From Arthrinium phaeospermum (lineage: Eukaryota; Ascomycota; Sordariomycetes; Amphisphaeriales; Apiosporaceae), in contig QYRS01000017.1 of NCBI GenBank assembly GCA_006503535.1, positions 62,001-126,000 on the forward strand: DNA of 64,000 nt, read 5' to 3'. Both the position numbers and the translations under genes were made by a program. The notes below the pieces were generated by a model, which saw only the letters and a list, made by a program, of their open reading frames with translations, did not search any database and was not told the origin of the DNA. Of this stretch, positions 11,058-21,941 are shown in pieces; within the stretch, counting starts at the first letter, position 1, and each line of letters begins with the position of its first letter.

Positions 11058-13088
11058 ATGCGTTCCCTACCTCTGCTGCTGTCCGCCATCCTTGGCACGG
11101 CCTCTGTCTCCTGGGGCTCTGCCCTTCCCAGCTGGTCCAAGGCCCAAGACGCCCTGCAGGCGCGCGCCGACGAGTACGAGGCCTACTTCTTCGCCTACTT
11201 CACCGGCAACACCGTCGAGGGCGAGAAGATCCACTTCGCCGCCAGCAACGGCAACAATGCGCTGGACTGGCAGGAGCTCAACGGCGGGCAGCCCGTGCTG
11301 ACGTCGACCATGGGCACCAAGGGCCTGCGCGACCCCTTCGTCATGCGCTCCGTCGACGGCGGCACCTTCTGGCTCATCGCCACCGACCTGTCCATCGGCT
11401 CCGGCACCTCGTGGGGCGATGCCGTCAAGACGGGCAGCCGCTTCCTCGAAATCTGGGAGTCCAACGACCTCGTCACCTGGTCCGCCCAGCGCCACGTCGA
11501 GGTCTCGCCCCCGACGGCGGGAATGACCTGGGCCCCCGAGGCTTATTATGATGACGAGGTCGGCCAGTACGTCGTCTTCTGGGCGTCGGCGCTGTTCGCC
11601 GAAAACGACCCCAACCACACGGGCAGCAGCGCCTACCACCGCATGATGTACGCCACCACCAGCGACTTCAAGACGTTCAGCGAGGCGCAGGTCTGGCAGG
11701 ACGCCGGCAGCTCGCGCATCGACACGACGGTGCTCAAGGCGGGCGACGCCTACTACCGCTTCACCAAGGACGAGGGCTCCGTTACCGGCTGCACCGACAT
11801 CATCCAGGAGCGCTCCAACACCCTGCTGGCGCCCCTGGGGCCCGACTGGACGACGGTGGCCTCGTGCATCGGCCGCAACGCCGGACTCGGTGCCGTCGAG
11901 GGCCCGACCGTCTTCAAGGCCAACCCCGGCGACGTTAACGGGCAAAAGTATTACCTCTTTGTCGACGAGTACGGCAGCGGTAACTACGTGCCCCTCGAGA
12001 CGGACGACATCGCCAAGCCCAGCTGGAAGGTGTCGAGCTCCCACAACCTGCCCAAGAGCCCCCGTCACGGCACGGTGATGCCCATCACGGCCGCCGAGCG
12101 GTCCCGACTCGCGAGCGCGTTTGCCAAGCGTAATACCAATACTGCTGCTGCTGTCGCTCTGGAAAAGCGCGCCGGCAGCCCCGTCCTGCCCGGCCTCTGG
12201 GCGGACCCCAACATCGCCGTCTTTGGCAAGACGTACTACCTATACGCCACCACGGACGGCTTCGCGGGCTGGGGCGGCAACACCTTCTACGCCTGGAAGT
12301 CGGACGACCTCGTTACGTGGACGCGGGGCGAGCAGCCCTTCCTGACGCTCAACGGGACCAGCGGCAACGTGCCCTGGGCCGTCGGCAACGCCTGGGCGCC
12401 CACCATCATCGAGCGCAACAACAAGTACTACTTCTACTTCAGCGGCCACAACCCGACCTACGACCGCAAGACGCTTGGCGTCGCCGTCGCCGACTCCCCC
12501 GAGGGGCCCTTCACGGCGCAGCCGACCGCCATGATCACCAACGGCGAGCGGGTCAAGTCCGGGCAGGCCATCGACCCGGGCGCCTTCTACGACCCCAAGA
12601 CGGGCAAGTACTACCTCTACTGGGGCAACGGCAACCCCGTCATGGCCGAGCTGGGCGACGACATGGTCTCCATCAAGGCCGACACCCTGGCCGGGATTGA
12701 AGGATTGACCGACTTCCGCGAGGGGCCGTTCGTGGTCTACCGCGACGGGCTGTACCACATGACGTACTGCATCGACGACACGGGCAGCCCCAACTACCGC
12801 GTCGGGTACGCGACCTCTTCCGAAAGCGCGACGGGCCCGTGGACGTACCGGGGGCTGATCCTCGAGAAGGACGAGGCCCAGGGCATCCTGGCGACGGGCG
12901 GCAGCACTACTATCAACGTGCCCGGCACCGACGACTGGTACATCGCCTACCACCGGTTCGCCATCCCGGGCGGCGACGGCGTGCACCGCGAGACCACCAT
13001 CGACCGCCTGTACTTTGACGGGGCGACGGGGTTCATCGAGAAGGTGGTGCCGACGCTGTCGAGCGTGCCGCCGCAGACGGTGCCGTGA
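11058..13088 (+). CDS. secreted tandem glycoside hydrolase family 43 protein
   Basis: A single exon encodes 676 residues with an N-terminal signal peptide (MRSLPLLLSAILGTASVSWGS). Two five-bladed beta-propeller GH43 domains follow in tandem. Domain 1 (about 38–345) has RDPFV (D92, base), SRIDTTV (D222) and VEGPTVF (E281, acid). Domain 2 (about 373–670) has WADPNI (D383), AIDPGAF (D506) and FREGPFV (E555). Both keep the WAP motif (W158, W446). Both triads look complete, so both domains should be active on arabinosyl or xylosyl substrates of plant hemicellulose. The linker 346–372 is Ala/Asn-rich and holds two Lys-Arg pairs (AKRN, EKRA) that could be Kex2 sites. It is convergent with a CE1 esterase. 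The subfamily and linkage cannot be fixed by eye. Confidence 0.88.
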   Translation: MRSLPLLLSAILGTASVSWGSALPSWSKAQDALQARADEYEAYFFAYFTGNTVEGEKIHFAASNGNNALDWQELNGGQPVLTSTMGTKGLRDPFVMRSVDGGTFWLIATDLSIGSGTSWGDAVKTGSRFLEIWESNDLVTWSAQRHVEVSPPTAGMTWAPEAYYDDEVGQYVVFWASALFAENDPNHTGSSAYHRMMYATTSDFKTFSEAQVWQDAGSSRIDTTVLKAGDAYYRFTKDEGSVTGCTDIIQERSNTLLAPLGPDWTTVASCIGRNAGLGAVEGPTVFKANPGDVNGQKYYLFVDEYGSGNYVPLETDDIAKPSWKVSSSHNLPKSPRHGTVMPITAAERSRLASAFAKRNTNTAAAVALEKRAGSPVLPGLWADPNIAVFGKTYYLYATTDGFAGWGGNTFYAWKSDDLVTWTRGEQPFLTLNGTSGNVPWAVGNAWAPTIIERNNKYYFYFSGHNPTYDRKTLGVAVADSPEGPFTAQPTAMITNGERVKSGQAIDPGAFYDPKTGKYYLYWGNGNPVMAELGDDMVSIKADTLAGIEGLTDFREGPFVVYRDGLYHMTYCIDDTGSPNYRVGYATSSESATGPWTYRGLILEKDEAQGILATGGSTTINVPGTDDWYIAYHRFAIPGGDGVHRETTIDRLYFDGATGFIEKVVPTLSSVPPQTVP

Positions 13089-13390
13089 GCGGTCAATGCG
13101 ACTAGTAGCGAATAGTATAAGGAATTATGTAGTAATCGGAGTGATCAGCATCTAATTTCAGAACAATACCACTTGCATGTGACAAACCCCGATATCAGAA
13201 ATATTCCCGTCGACTTCGCATTCTTTTGAGGGCAGAAGCAAGTTCACATCACATTCACATGATTGGAAGACAGGAATGGTAGATGTAATATGTGCGAAAG
13301 TTACGAAACGTAATCTTGTCTTCTATGTCCGGAAAGAATATGTACAGTAAAAAGTGTGGCTTCCTGTCGCTCAGGTACATGACAACGCTC
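13089..13390. other. convergent 3' intergenic region
   Basis: About 300 bases between the stops of two convergent carbohydrate-enzyme genes. It presumably contains both polyadenylation regions. Nothing else is seen. Confidence 0.4.
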
Positions 13391-14347
13391 TTAAACACGG
13401 CCCTCGGTGATGCCGAACCACTGGAGGTCGAGCTCCTTGTGGACGGGGACGGTGTGGCCCACGTTCTGGGCCAGGAAGCCCATGAGCTTGGAACCGTCGC
13501 CGTAGACGATCTTCTTGTAGCCGGGCTCGGGCTGGTTGGTGGCGTTCATGGTGAAGCTAACATCGAGCAGGGCGGACCACTCCTTGAGCTGCTCGTCGAG
13601 GTTGGCGGGGAAGACGAGGTTGTCGGCGGTGCCGTGGAACGTCATCATGCGCGGGTAGCTGCCGCTGTAGCCCGGGTAGAAGCTCTTGACCAGCTTGGCC
13701 CACTCGGCGCCGCTCTTGTTGATGTGGCCGTTGGCGCAGGTGCGGTCCGACGTCGTGGGGCTGTTGCCCGGCGAGCCGACGAGGCAGCCGGCCGCGACGC
13801 CGCTGTAGCAGGAGCCCGCCGCGAAGACGTCCGGGTAGATGGCGAGCATGACGTTGGTCATCATGCAGCCCGAGCTGGAGCCCGTGGCGAAGACCTTGGT
13901 CTTGTCGACGTTGTACTTCTGGGTCAGGTACTTGACCATGTTGTTGAGCGTCGTGGGGTCGCCGCCGCCCTCGTGCTTGAGCGCGATGGGCGAGCTGACG
14001 TCCCAGCAGTTGCTGTCGTTGGTCGCCGTCGGGTAGGCCACGATGAAGCCGTGCTGCTCCGCCGCCTGAGTGTAGTCGGCCTGCTGGGAATACGCCTGGC
14101 CCGAACCGCCGCAGGGGTGGAGCTGTCGGTTGATGTTAGCTGAAGTTCATCGATGAAGTTTGGAAAGATAAGCCAAGCTTACGGCGAGAATAAGGGCTGG
14201 GCTCGCGGCCTTGTTCCGGGGCACGTAGATGTCCAGCTTCAGGTTGCTGGGGTTGGAGCCGCCCCAGTTGGTGACGGACTCGAGGGCCTGCGCCGACGAG
14301 GCCAGCAGAAGCGCCGCGGCGCTGTAGAAAAGGCCGGTTCGGACCAT
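13391..14347 (-). CDS. secreted CE1 esterase (acetyl xylan / feruloyl esterase-like)
   Basis: Two minus-strand exons (14347–14183, 14122–13391) give about 298 residues. A signal peptide (MVRTGLFYSAAALLLASSAQA) is followed by an alpha/beta-hydrolase of the PHB-depolymerase/CE1 type. The oxyanion-loop motif HPCGGSGQ spans the splice. The nucleophile is S138 in ATGSSSGCM, the acid D222 in HGTADNLV, and the base H278 in NVGHTVPV. No cellulose-binding module is present. Fungal members of this size deacetylate xylan or release ferulate. The convergent double-GH43 gene supports a role in hemicellulose breakdown. Acetyl xylan esterase is the first guess; feruloyl esterase remains possible. Confidence 0.85.
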
Positions 14348-15482
14348 GATGACTTGACTCCTATTGTTCTTTGGGGGTCGGTGATGAAAGAATGAATCAA
14401 TGAGTGAATGAGTGTGATAGGAGAAGCTGAGGTTCCTGTGGTTGTAGTTCTTTTTTCCTTCGATGAATCGAGGATTCGGTCTTGACTTTATGTGCTGCCG
14501 CTGTCACGCCCGCTTTCTGGACAGGGGACTCCGGTTCGCCCTGCCATGTCGATCCCAGCCCGACGAAGAACCGGTTGCCGAGGGTCTTCGTGGTCCATGG
14601 CCCGACATTCCGCATTGATTTGGGGGTTAAGTTAAGTGGCCGTGCCGGCTCAGGGAAATGTCGTTGTTATGGGCCAGGATGGGAGCTAACGGCCTAACGT
14701 CCAGCACGAGGGGCGCACCACTTCTGCACCACCCGAGCAGGGCCCCGCATGAAATGCAGACTTGCAATTTATTAGACGAACCACGGATGGGGCTGGCTGT
14801 TACGGTGATGTGCTACAGTGGGCTGGCACAGGGCGATGCACGAGATTGGAAGTCGAATTGATAGGAAGGAAAAAGACTAACCGAAGAAACCCAGAATTAC
14901 TGCAAGGGCCATCAAAGATAATTGTTCCGTGAAGAAACCGGATCTCTCTCTGGACTGGAAACTGGCCGCCCGGACAGTTTCTGGTGGTTTGTGAGCAGCC
15001 ATGATTGGAGCGGGCGCGAACCAAGATTCGGCAGGCGCCGGATCAGGAGCGATCGACGGCAGTTGGGCGACCTGCGACAGGGCAGAGCGACAGGGGGCTT
15101 CACAGCTTTAGCATGGGGGACCAGGGCCTGAAAGGGAGGAAGTGGGCTTGGGCTTGTTTATCTGAAAGGGGGCTAGTGTTTCGACGGGGTAAATTTAGAA
15201 ACTCCACCAATCATGCGGCGGCATCATTTGCCCGCGTGGGCCAGGAACAACGGACTTGTCTGCTTGTGCCGGCATTGGGGCTACCTAGTAGTTGAGGCTG
15301 ACAACCGCTGAAACAAAAGATGGGATGGCATGGAGCGACATGGAGCGACCTGGCTTCTGGACGGCTTCCCTTATATTCAGTGACGTACGATTTTCCCGAC
15401 CACGTTACTAGCTCCCGTCAGACTTTGCTATTAATGTGACTTGCTATCTAAATCAAACCCCTACGGCGAACCTCCCCCGGCG
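14348..15482. other. intergenic region, 1.1 kb
   Basis: It contains the promoter of the CE1 esterase gene and the 3' region of the gamma-glutamyltranspeptidase gene. Small open frames have no recognisable features. Confidence 0.4.
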
Positions 15483-17273
15483 CTAGACCGCGAACCCGCC
15501 CGAATTCAGCTGCCTCGGCTCGCCGGCCGCCTCAAAGGTGCCGTTGGGCAGCATCCGCAACGCCTGCGCCGTGCTCTGGCCGGGCGCCACCCACGTCACG
15601 TTGTGCCCCAGGCTTTTCATATAAGCGACGGTGCGGTTGTCGTAGGCGTACTCGAACGAGACCTGGTCGGGCACGAGCTGGTCGTGCAGGCGCGGCTGCG
15701 CCAGGGCCTGCGGGGCCGTCATGTTGCGGTCGAGCACGTGGTGGAGGTTTTGGATCGTGGCGGTGATGATGCGGCTGCCGCCCGCCGACCCGACGACCAG
15801 GTACAGCCGGCCGTCGGGGCTCTCGACGATAGTGGGCGAGATGGACGAGAGGGGGCGCTTGCCGGGGCGGATGTAGTTGGCCGGGCTGGGGATGTAGCCG
15901 AAGGCGTTGCTCGCGGCCGGGATGGAGAAGTCGTTCATCTCGTTGTTCAGGATGACGCCCGTCTCGGGCACCATGACGCGCGACCCGAACAGGGTGTTGA
16001 TGGTGGTGGTCAGGCTGATGGCCAGGCCGCTCTTGTCGGCAGTGCCGACGTAGCTCGTGCCCGGGGTTTCGAGGCTCTCGAGGCCCTTGGGGTCGTAGTA
16101 GGACACGTTCTGGGTCTGCGTGTCGGAGATCTTGGACCGGATCTCGGCCGTGGCCGCGTCGGACAGCATCGAGTCCTGGTACTCGAGGATCCCGTCGAGG
16201 AAGGAGGGGTCGCCCAGGGCGGTGCGCTCGCCGTACGCGAACCGGATGGCCTCGTCGAGGCGGTGCGTCGTCAGGTTCAGCTGCGCGTCATCCCCGAAAC
16301 CCTCGTAGCCACCGACAATCTTCAGGGCACTCAAGGCCACGGAGCCGCCGGCGGGCGCACCACATGCCGTCAGCTTGTAACCCCGGTAGGTGATGTTAGA
16401 GGGCGTGCGCAGGGCCACCGTGTAGTTGGTGAGGTCGTCTGCCGTCATGGTCCCGTTGGCGGCCTGCAGGGCGGCAATGGTCGCCTTGGCCAGGGCGCCG
16501 CCGTAAAAGGCGCCGGGCCCCTCCCGGGCGATGACCTCGAGCGTGTCGGCGTAGCGCTTGCGGGTCATGGTCTCGTTGAGCCTGACGCGGTAGCCGTGGG
16601 GCGCAAAGTCGATGGCCCACGACGGGTCCTCCGTGAAGAAATTGCCGCCCGCCGAGTCCATGTAGCGGACCAGGTCCTCGGTGACGCGGAACCCGTCCCG
16701 GGCAACCTGGATGGCGGGCGCCATGACCTGGGCCCAGGGCAGAGCGCCGTAGTTGCTGTGCAGGTATTCCAGGCCCCGCAGCTCGCCGGGCACCCCGCTA
16801 ATTGTCCAGGGCTCGTGTAAGCTCATGTTTTTTCTCCGCATGCCATATTGCGATCTCGTAGCGTAGACCAATTATTAAACTTACCTGGCCAGGCCGCCGT
16901 ACAGGCTCGCGTCGGTGTTGTCCTTGTACATGTCCTCGAAGGCGGCGGCGGGGGCGACCTCGCGGAAGTCGATGAACTCGTAGGTGCCGTTGGGCGCCCG
17001 CACCAGCATGAAGCCCCCGCCCCCGATGCCGCTGTGCATCATGCCGATGACGCCCACGCAGAAGACGGTCCCGACCAAGGCGTCGGCCGCATTGCCCCCG
17101 TCCTTGAGCAGGTCGACGCCGATCCGGCTGCAGACGGAGCTCTCGGACGCGACGGCGCCCAGTTTCGGGATGCTGGTGCTGCTGTTGCCATATGAAGACG
17201 GGGCACACGCCGCGCCTAGGATGGAACCGGCTAGGTGGGCCGCCGTGAGCAGCCGCGAAGAAGTGCCGCGCAT
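15483..17273 (-). CDS. gamma-glutamyltranspeptidase
   Basis: Two minus-strand exons (17273–16885, 16797–15483) give about 567 residues, normal for the family. An N-terminal signal peptide or anchor (LLTAAHLAGSILGAACA) targets it to the secretory pathway. Diagnostic motifs are GGNAADALVGTVFCVGVIGMMHSGIGGGGFMLVR split over residues 59–92, then GAPAGGSVALSALKI. The self-cleavage and nucleophile site is PGTSYVGTADKSG, where T377 is the predicted N-terminal Thr of the small subunit. The family cleaves glutathione and transfers the gamma-glutamyl group. Relatives usually have His two residues after the Thr; here it is Tyr. The gene lies about 2 kb from the FSH1 hydrolase and PKS, but nothing shows it belongs with them. 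Confidence 0.9.
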
Positions 17274-19352
17274 CTTGTCTTGCCTTCTATTGATGCTGGC
17301 GGGAGTTCGGTTTCAGCTGCGGCGGCAGCAGTCGTCGGATCATGGAGCAATTGAACGAGTGTGTGGGAGAGTACGAAAACTTAACAGCGACGGGGACTCG
17401 TGCTGAGACATTCTATTTATTACCTATCTTCTGCTGCGATTTCGCAATTCCTGCCGCGATGCTGCATGCGACCCCTCAGCTATCATCAGCCCCCCGGTTT
17501 TCGTGTAGGTAATAGTGATCACGACATCTGCACCTCACCAAGGCACATACAAGACAGGCTGCGGTGCAGCTGCGGTGCAGATGGACCCCGTTAGGCCTAA
17601 TGAGGCAGCTCAGTACAGCTGAGGTGGTGATCAATGGTTGACGGTGCAATGACAGGCAATTTCACGGAATCTAATTGGCAGCTAGCCTAACCTAAAGGCC
17701 CGGTGGTGCAGGGAATGAGTGCGCAGCTTATCGAGCTGATAGCGCACGCCTGTGCCGTTGCTTGGCGGATCCTCGTTCCATCGGACTTGCAGGTACTGTA
17801 GGATCGCATCCTCCAGCAGGACAGGTCCATGTCCATGTCCGGCGGTGAGAGATAAGCCGCGTTGGGGGATTGTCGTGCAATCTGACAAATGCCGATCCGA
17901 CGCTTCCATTTGGCGTTACACAGCATCGCTTTCTTTATCACTGTCAGTTTGGAAGCACTGATAGATACAGAGGGGGCTGGGATGGATGCGTGCTGGCTGC
18001 CGGCTGCCGCGGCGTGCATGGTTGCATTATTGCCAATGCCGCATCGTGAACCACAGAATGGCATGACCAATAGGCACAAGAAGTCCTCAACTTGCGAGTC
18101 CATATCGGGTCCAATGTGACCTTGGAGAAATATCGACATCGTTCCATGCTGAGACCTCGGGAAATGATCGCTGCTGGCAACTACCAGTCACGTCGCATTG
18201 CCTCGGGCTCAGATACGACGGGCCGATCTTGCATCGGCAGAATCTCGCTGGTCGCTTGGCTCAGATCCCTCCACTTACTCATCCGGGTGCTGGATCCGTG
18301 ATTGTGCACTCGGGTCTGGGCAGTGTCTGTCCGGGCTTGGCCAGTAGGCAGGACAGAAGAATAACAGACCAGATACAGGAAGTGGTGCAATCGTGACTGT
18401 AAGCCTGGAAATGCATGGTGCCGCTGGTGATTTTCAAATTGCTCAAGTTGGGTTTTGGTTTCAGTGTTGACCGATTGAACGTGCAAGAAGCGCGGGGAGG
18501 GCAACTCGAACGCTGCAACGCTCAGAGGCCTCCCGACCCAGCAACGCGGAAGTCATGCTGAGTGCTCAGTTCTAGAGTCTAGACATCAATAATAAAAAAT
18601 CTCTCATTGCGAACAGTATTGATGTTCCACGAAAAGGGCGCAATAATGCTGCTGTCAAAGGGATTACTCAAGTGAGTTGGCAAGTTGGCAATCCGAATTG
18701 CTGCTGAATAAGGCCCGGTCTTCAGTGGCTAAAACTGAATCGCTAGCGAGAGCCGCCGGCCTGGGCGAAGCACCCAATCACCCAACTGCTCAGCTTAGTG
18801 GCCCCCTAACCCCCCACGGAAGCACCTCGACGGTGCCGATCGCCCCTTTGGGCAGTGTCAAAGGTTAGAAGCAGTAATTGCACGCATCATGGATATTCCA
18901 ATTAGGTGAAGGCGGCTGCCGTTCTAGGTCGACTCTGACACGGGTCTAGGTTAGATTGAACCGCCATCTGGGCCTTGCCTGGCACTAATGCACCAGCATC
19001 ACTCTGGGCGAGTCTATTTCAACTTCAACTTCAACATTCGGTCAGGAGAGGCCAACGACGAACCACCCTCGGCTACTGCCCATTTCATCGGATACCGGTC
19101 GTGCACATCTTCTGTGGTGATCGCGTGAAATTTGATGCATTACTTCAGTTCCTATGTAGTATGGTATCTGCAGTGGTTCATGTAGTGGTAAAGTCAAAAA
19201 CATCCATCCTTACACCGTCCCCGAGCCAATTTCCAATCCCGATGAATTACACTGCTCGCCACTCACTCATCCATGCCTGCCTCTTTCCCCTTTGAGCACA
19301 CATGCGTTATACCATTCCCTAATCGGGGTTCCATGACGTGGAATACTGTGGT
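17274..19352. other. intergenic region, 2.1 kb
   Basis: No supportable gene on either strand. A short direct repeat (GCGGTGCAGCT twice) occurs near 17560–17580. The region probably contains the gamma-glutamyltranspeptidase promoter and the 3' end of the FSH1-type gene. Confidence 0.4.
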
Positions 19353-20309
19353 TTAGTCGGACTTGCTGCAGTCGGTCGAGTCGCTGAACTCGGTAAACTC
19401 GCTGCAGGGCGTGCCCGTGCCCGCCGTCTCGGCCTTCTGGATCTTCTTGATGATCTTCTGCAGGATGTCGCCGAGTTGCTCGACGTTGTCGGCGTCACGT
19501 GGGACCAGGTGGCCCAGGCCGTGGTCGTAGAGCTCGGCCGTGTCGGGGTTGCACGAGTTGTACAGGGCGACGGCGCAGTAGACGAGGGGGTCGTTGGTGC
19601 CGAAGACGTGCAGGGTGGGGATGTCGATGACGGGGCCGCACTCGTCGGCCAGCTTGGCGGTACACTCGCCGTCCTCGATGGCCAGAGGCGGCGAGCCGGC
19701 GAAGAAGATGGCAAACTAATGATGTGTGTGAGAAAGTGACTAAGGCGAATGCTAGGATCTATTACGTACCTTGATACGTCGGGGGATGCCTTCTTGTTCG
19801 AATCGACGGTTCTCCTCGCAGCAAATGGATGCGGCCAACATGGCACCCTCCGAGTATCCAATCAGAGCATCTACCTCTGGGTCCTCGTCGATAGTCTTGA
19901 AGATGGAGTCGAGGGCCTCCTGGGCACTGCTCGTGTCGAAGACCTCGTCGTCTTCCTTCTTGAACAGGCGCAGGGTGGCCTCGGGCGTCAGTCCGCGGGG
20001 AATGTGCCGCACACGCCGAAGAATCTCAAAGGCATCGCCGCCGTCGCCGCTGGTGCAGTCGATGAAGCGGTAGACGGGGCGGGCGCCGAAGTAGTGCTCC
20101 CAACCGGCGGGCGGGTCCACCTCGTGCACTCCCTGGGTGTAGGTGAAGTTGGCCAGGCCCCTATCCTCCACGTGCTTGGCAAAAGGTCCCAGTTGGACGC
20201 CGAAGTTCTGTTTCCAGACGCTGTCAGTAACCCGTTTTCAATGTCATAGAGGACAGTCTATTCCTACCTTTGCGCTTCCGTAAGCACCGGGCAAGCAGAG
20301 GAACTTCAT
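19353..20309 (-). CDS. FSH1/LovG-type serine hydrolase
   Basis: Three minus-strand exons (20309–20268, 20207–19770, 19715–19353), all split between codons, give about 280 residues. It opens MKFLCLPGAYGSAKNF, the standard FSH1 start. The triad is S133 in IGYSEGAM, D202 in FGTNDPLV and H229 in GLGHLVP. The family are alpha/beta-hydrolases; LovG and relatives release the finished chain from highly reducing polyketide synthases that lack a thioesterase. The gene is divergent from exactly such a synthase 1.6 kb away, so a product-release role is likely but inferred. Other FSH1 proteins are general esterases. The C-terminal tail has several Ser, Thr and Asp residues and is not conserved. Confidence 0.85.
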
Positions 20310-21941
20310 GGTGGATAGGTGAATGTGCTGGTCGAGATGGAGATACTGAGCTGGTGGTGTTTCAAGAGAAGGCCTGGTAAGATAGCAAACGAGGTCTCCT
20401 GGCGTAACGTATCCGATTCTCTGTCTGGTTTACTGCCCGACTCAGGAAAACGGCGACCATCGAAATGTATAAGTATCCTCCTCGATGGCCTGCAGGACCG
20501 GGCATCACGTCGCTTTAGCTTTGCCTCTTCCAAACCGTCTTGGTCCCTTTCGGCACTGGCCTTCTAGTCGAGGCCTAGTGGAATCTGCTTCCGCGAACCT
20601 GTAAACCGCATAGTAGTTGCTGGTTAGTCAGCGACTGGGACCGGCTTGTGGTCGTCCCATCTTGGGGATTTGGGTTGCGCTAACCCGTACAAGCATCGAG
20701 TCTTCGCCGGCCCCGACGCCTTTTCCTGCACTCTCTGCCCCCAGAACCGGCAGGGCGTTATGCAGATCGTGGACAAGAGCGTTTTGGCTCCAGACTGGGA
20801 ATGCAGACAGGATGGGAATCTGGAAGCCGACGCTAGGTGCCATGGATGGCGTCGAGCCTGCCATGGCTAATTTTAACCGTTAGCTTCGTCCTAGCCAGAC
20901 GTAGCACGAGCGACGACTAAGCGCCACCCAGGCGCCGCAACGCTTAAGCTCGCCGGGCGGTGGTTCGCGCCAGTGTTAGTGCTCCCCCCCTCGGCCTGGT
21001 GGCTCCTCGCTGGTGCAAAGCTTGGAGGTCCGACCTACTGCTGAGTCCTGACTTTCTCCATTCTCCTGTCCGGAATGCTTAATCCCACCTGCTGCACGTT
21101 GGAACGATCCCGGTCTGTCGGCATGTGGTTCCGTCAGGACTCATGACTATGCTGTCGAGACAGAGATGGCCCTTGGTTTCCCGAAGGCGGATATGTGTCC
21201 AGGTAACCTTCTTGGACCAAGTCATGTCAGGCCTGGCCGCCCTCTCTGGGATTATCAATCGAGCTCATGGCTGGACGCGTCAGGCACCCGCCACATCTGG
21301 ACCTGTCGAACCCCCATCGAGAGGCTTCTTCTTTGTCAACTCGAACAACCCCTCTCACGCATACGCCCTGCTCGGACCGTATCGTGCTTTTTACCCGGGA
21401 TATTGGCGTCTTTAGACTTCAGTGCTCCGCTGGCTGATCCGATGGACGAGGACGTCTCCACGGTGTCTGTTCCGTGAAAGCTTCCACTTGAGAACTGGCA
21501 CATGCCACACGCACTCTCTCTCTGACAATTCATGTCATCGGGCCTGCCAATTAGCCTCACCTGCAACCCGACGCCGCCAGAAGACTGCCACGCCAAGGAA
21601 GGACATAGACACGAAATCCTCCGAGAGACTAACCAACGGGGCGTTGGTTCCCCAGTGGAGCACACAGTCCCCCACGCAGTTAACCCAACCCCAGGGCAGG
21701 AATTGCCCGTCACTACTATAACTCGAACCCTCCCATATATGTACCACTAGAAACGCCAACCTACCTACTTACTACCACCTCTATACTGCTGCTGACTTGG
21801 ACTATATCCCCTATTTGGTAACTTCCTCCAGTCCAGGTCACACTGTTGCCGTTCGTTTCTTGTTGCATTTGTTTGTTCTTCCGTCTCCATTAGTTTCCAA
21901 CCAGAACAGAAGTAGACGAAGAAGAGCAAAAGAAAGTCACA
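20310..21941. promoter_or_regulatory. divergent region between FSH1 hydrolase and PKS
   Basis: 1.6 kb separates the two start codons. It contains no credible gene, including no transcription-factor gene. The last 200 bases before the PKS are pyrimidine-rich, as in fungal 5' leaders. Shared control of the two genes would fit a release-enzyme/PKS pair, but no specific binding site could be recognised. Confidence 0.4.

Noticed and set aside
13292..14143. Plus-strand frame opposite the CE1 esterase
   Set aside because: Compositionally biased antisense shadow with no recognisable domain.
15441..16820. Long plus-strand frame opposite the gamma-glutamyltranspeptidase
   Set aside because: It is a shadow of the real minus-strand gene, which has all family motifs.
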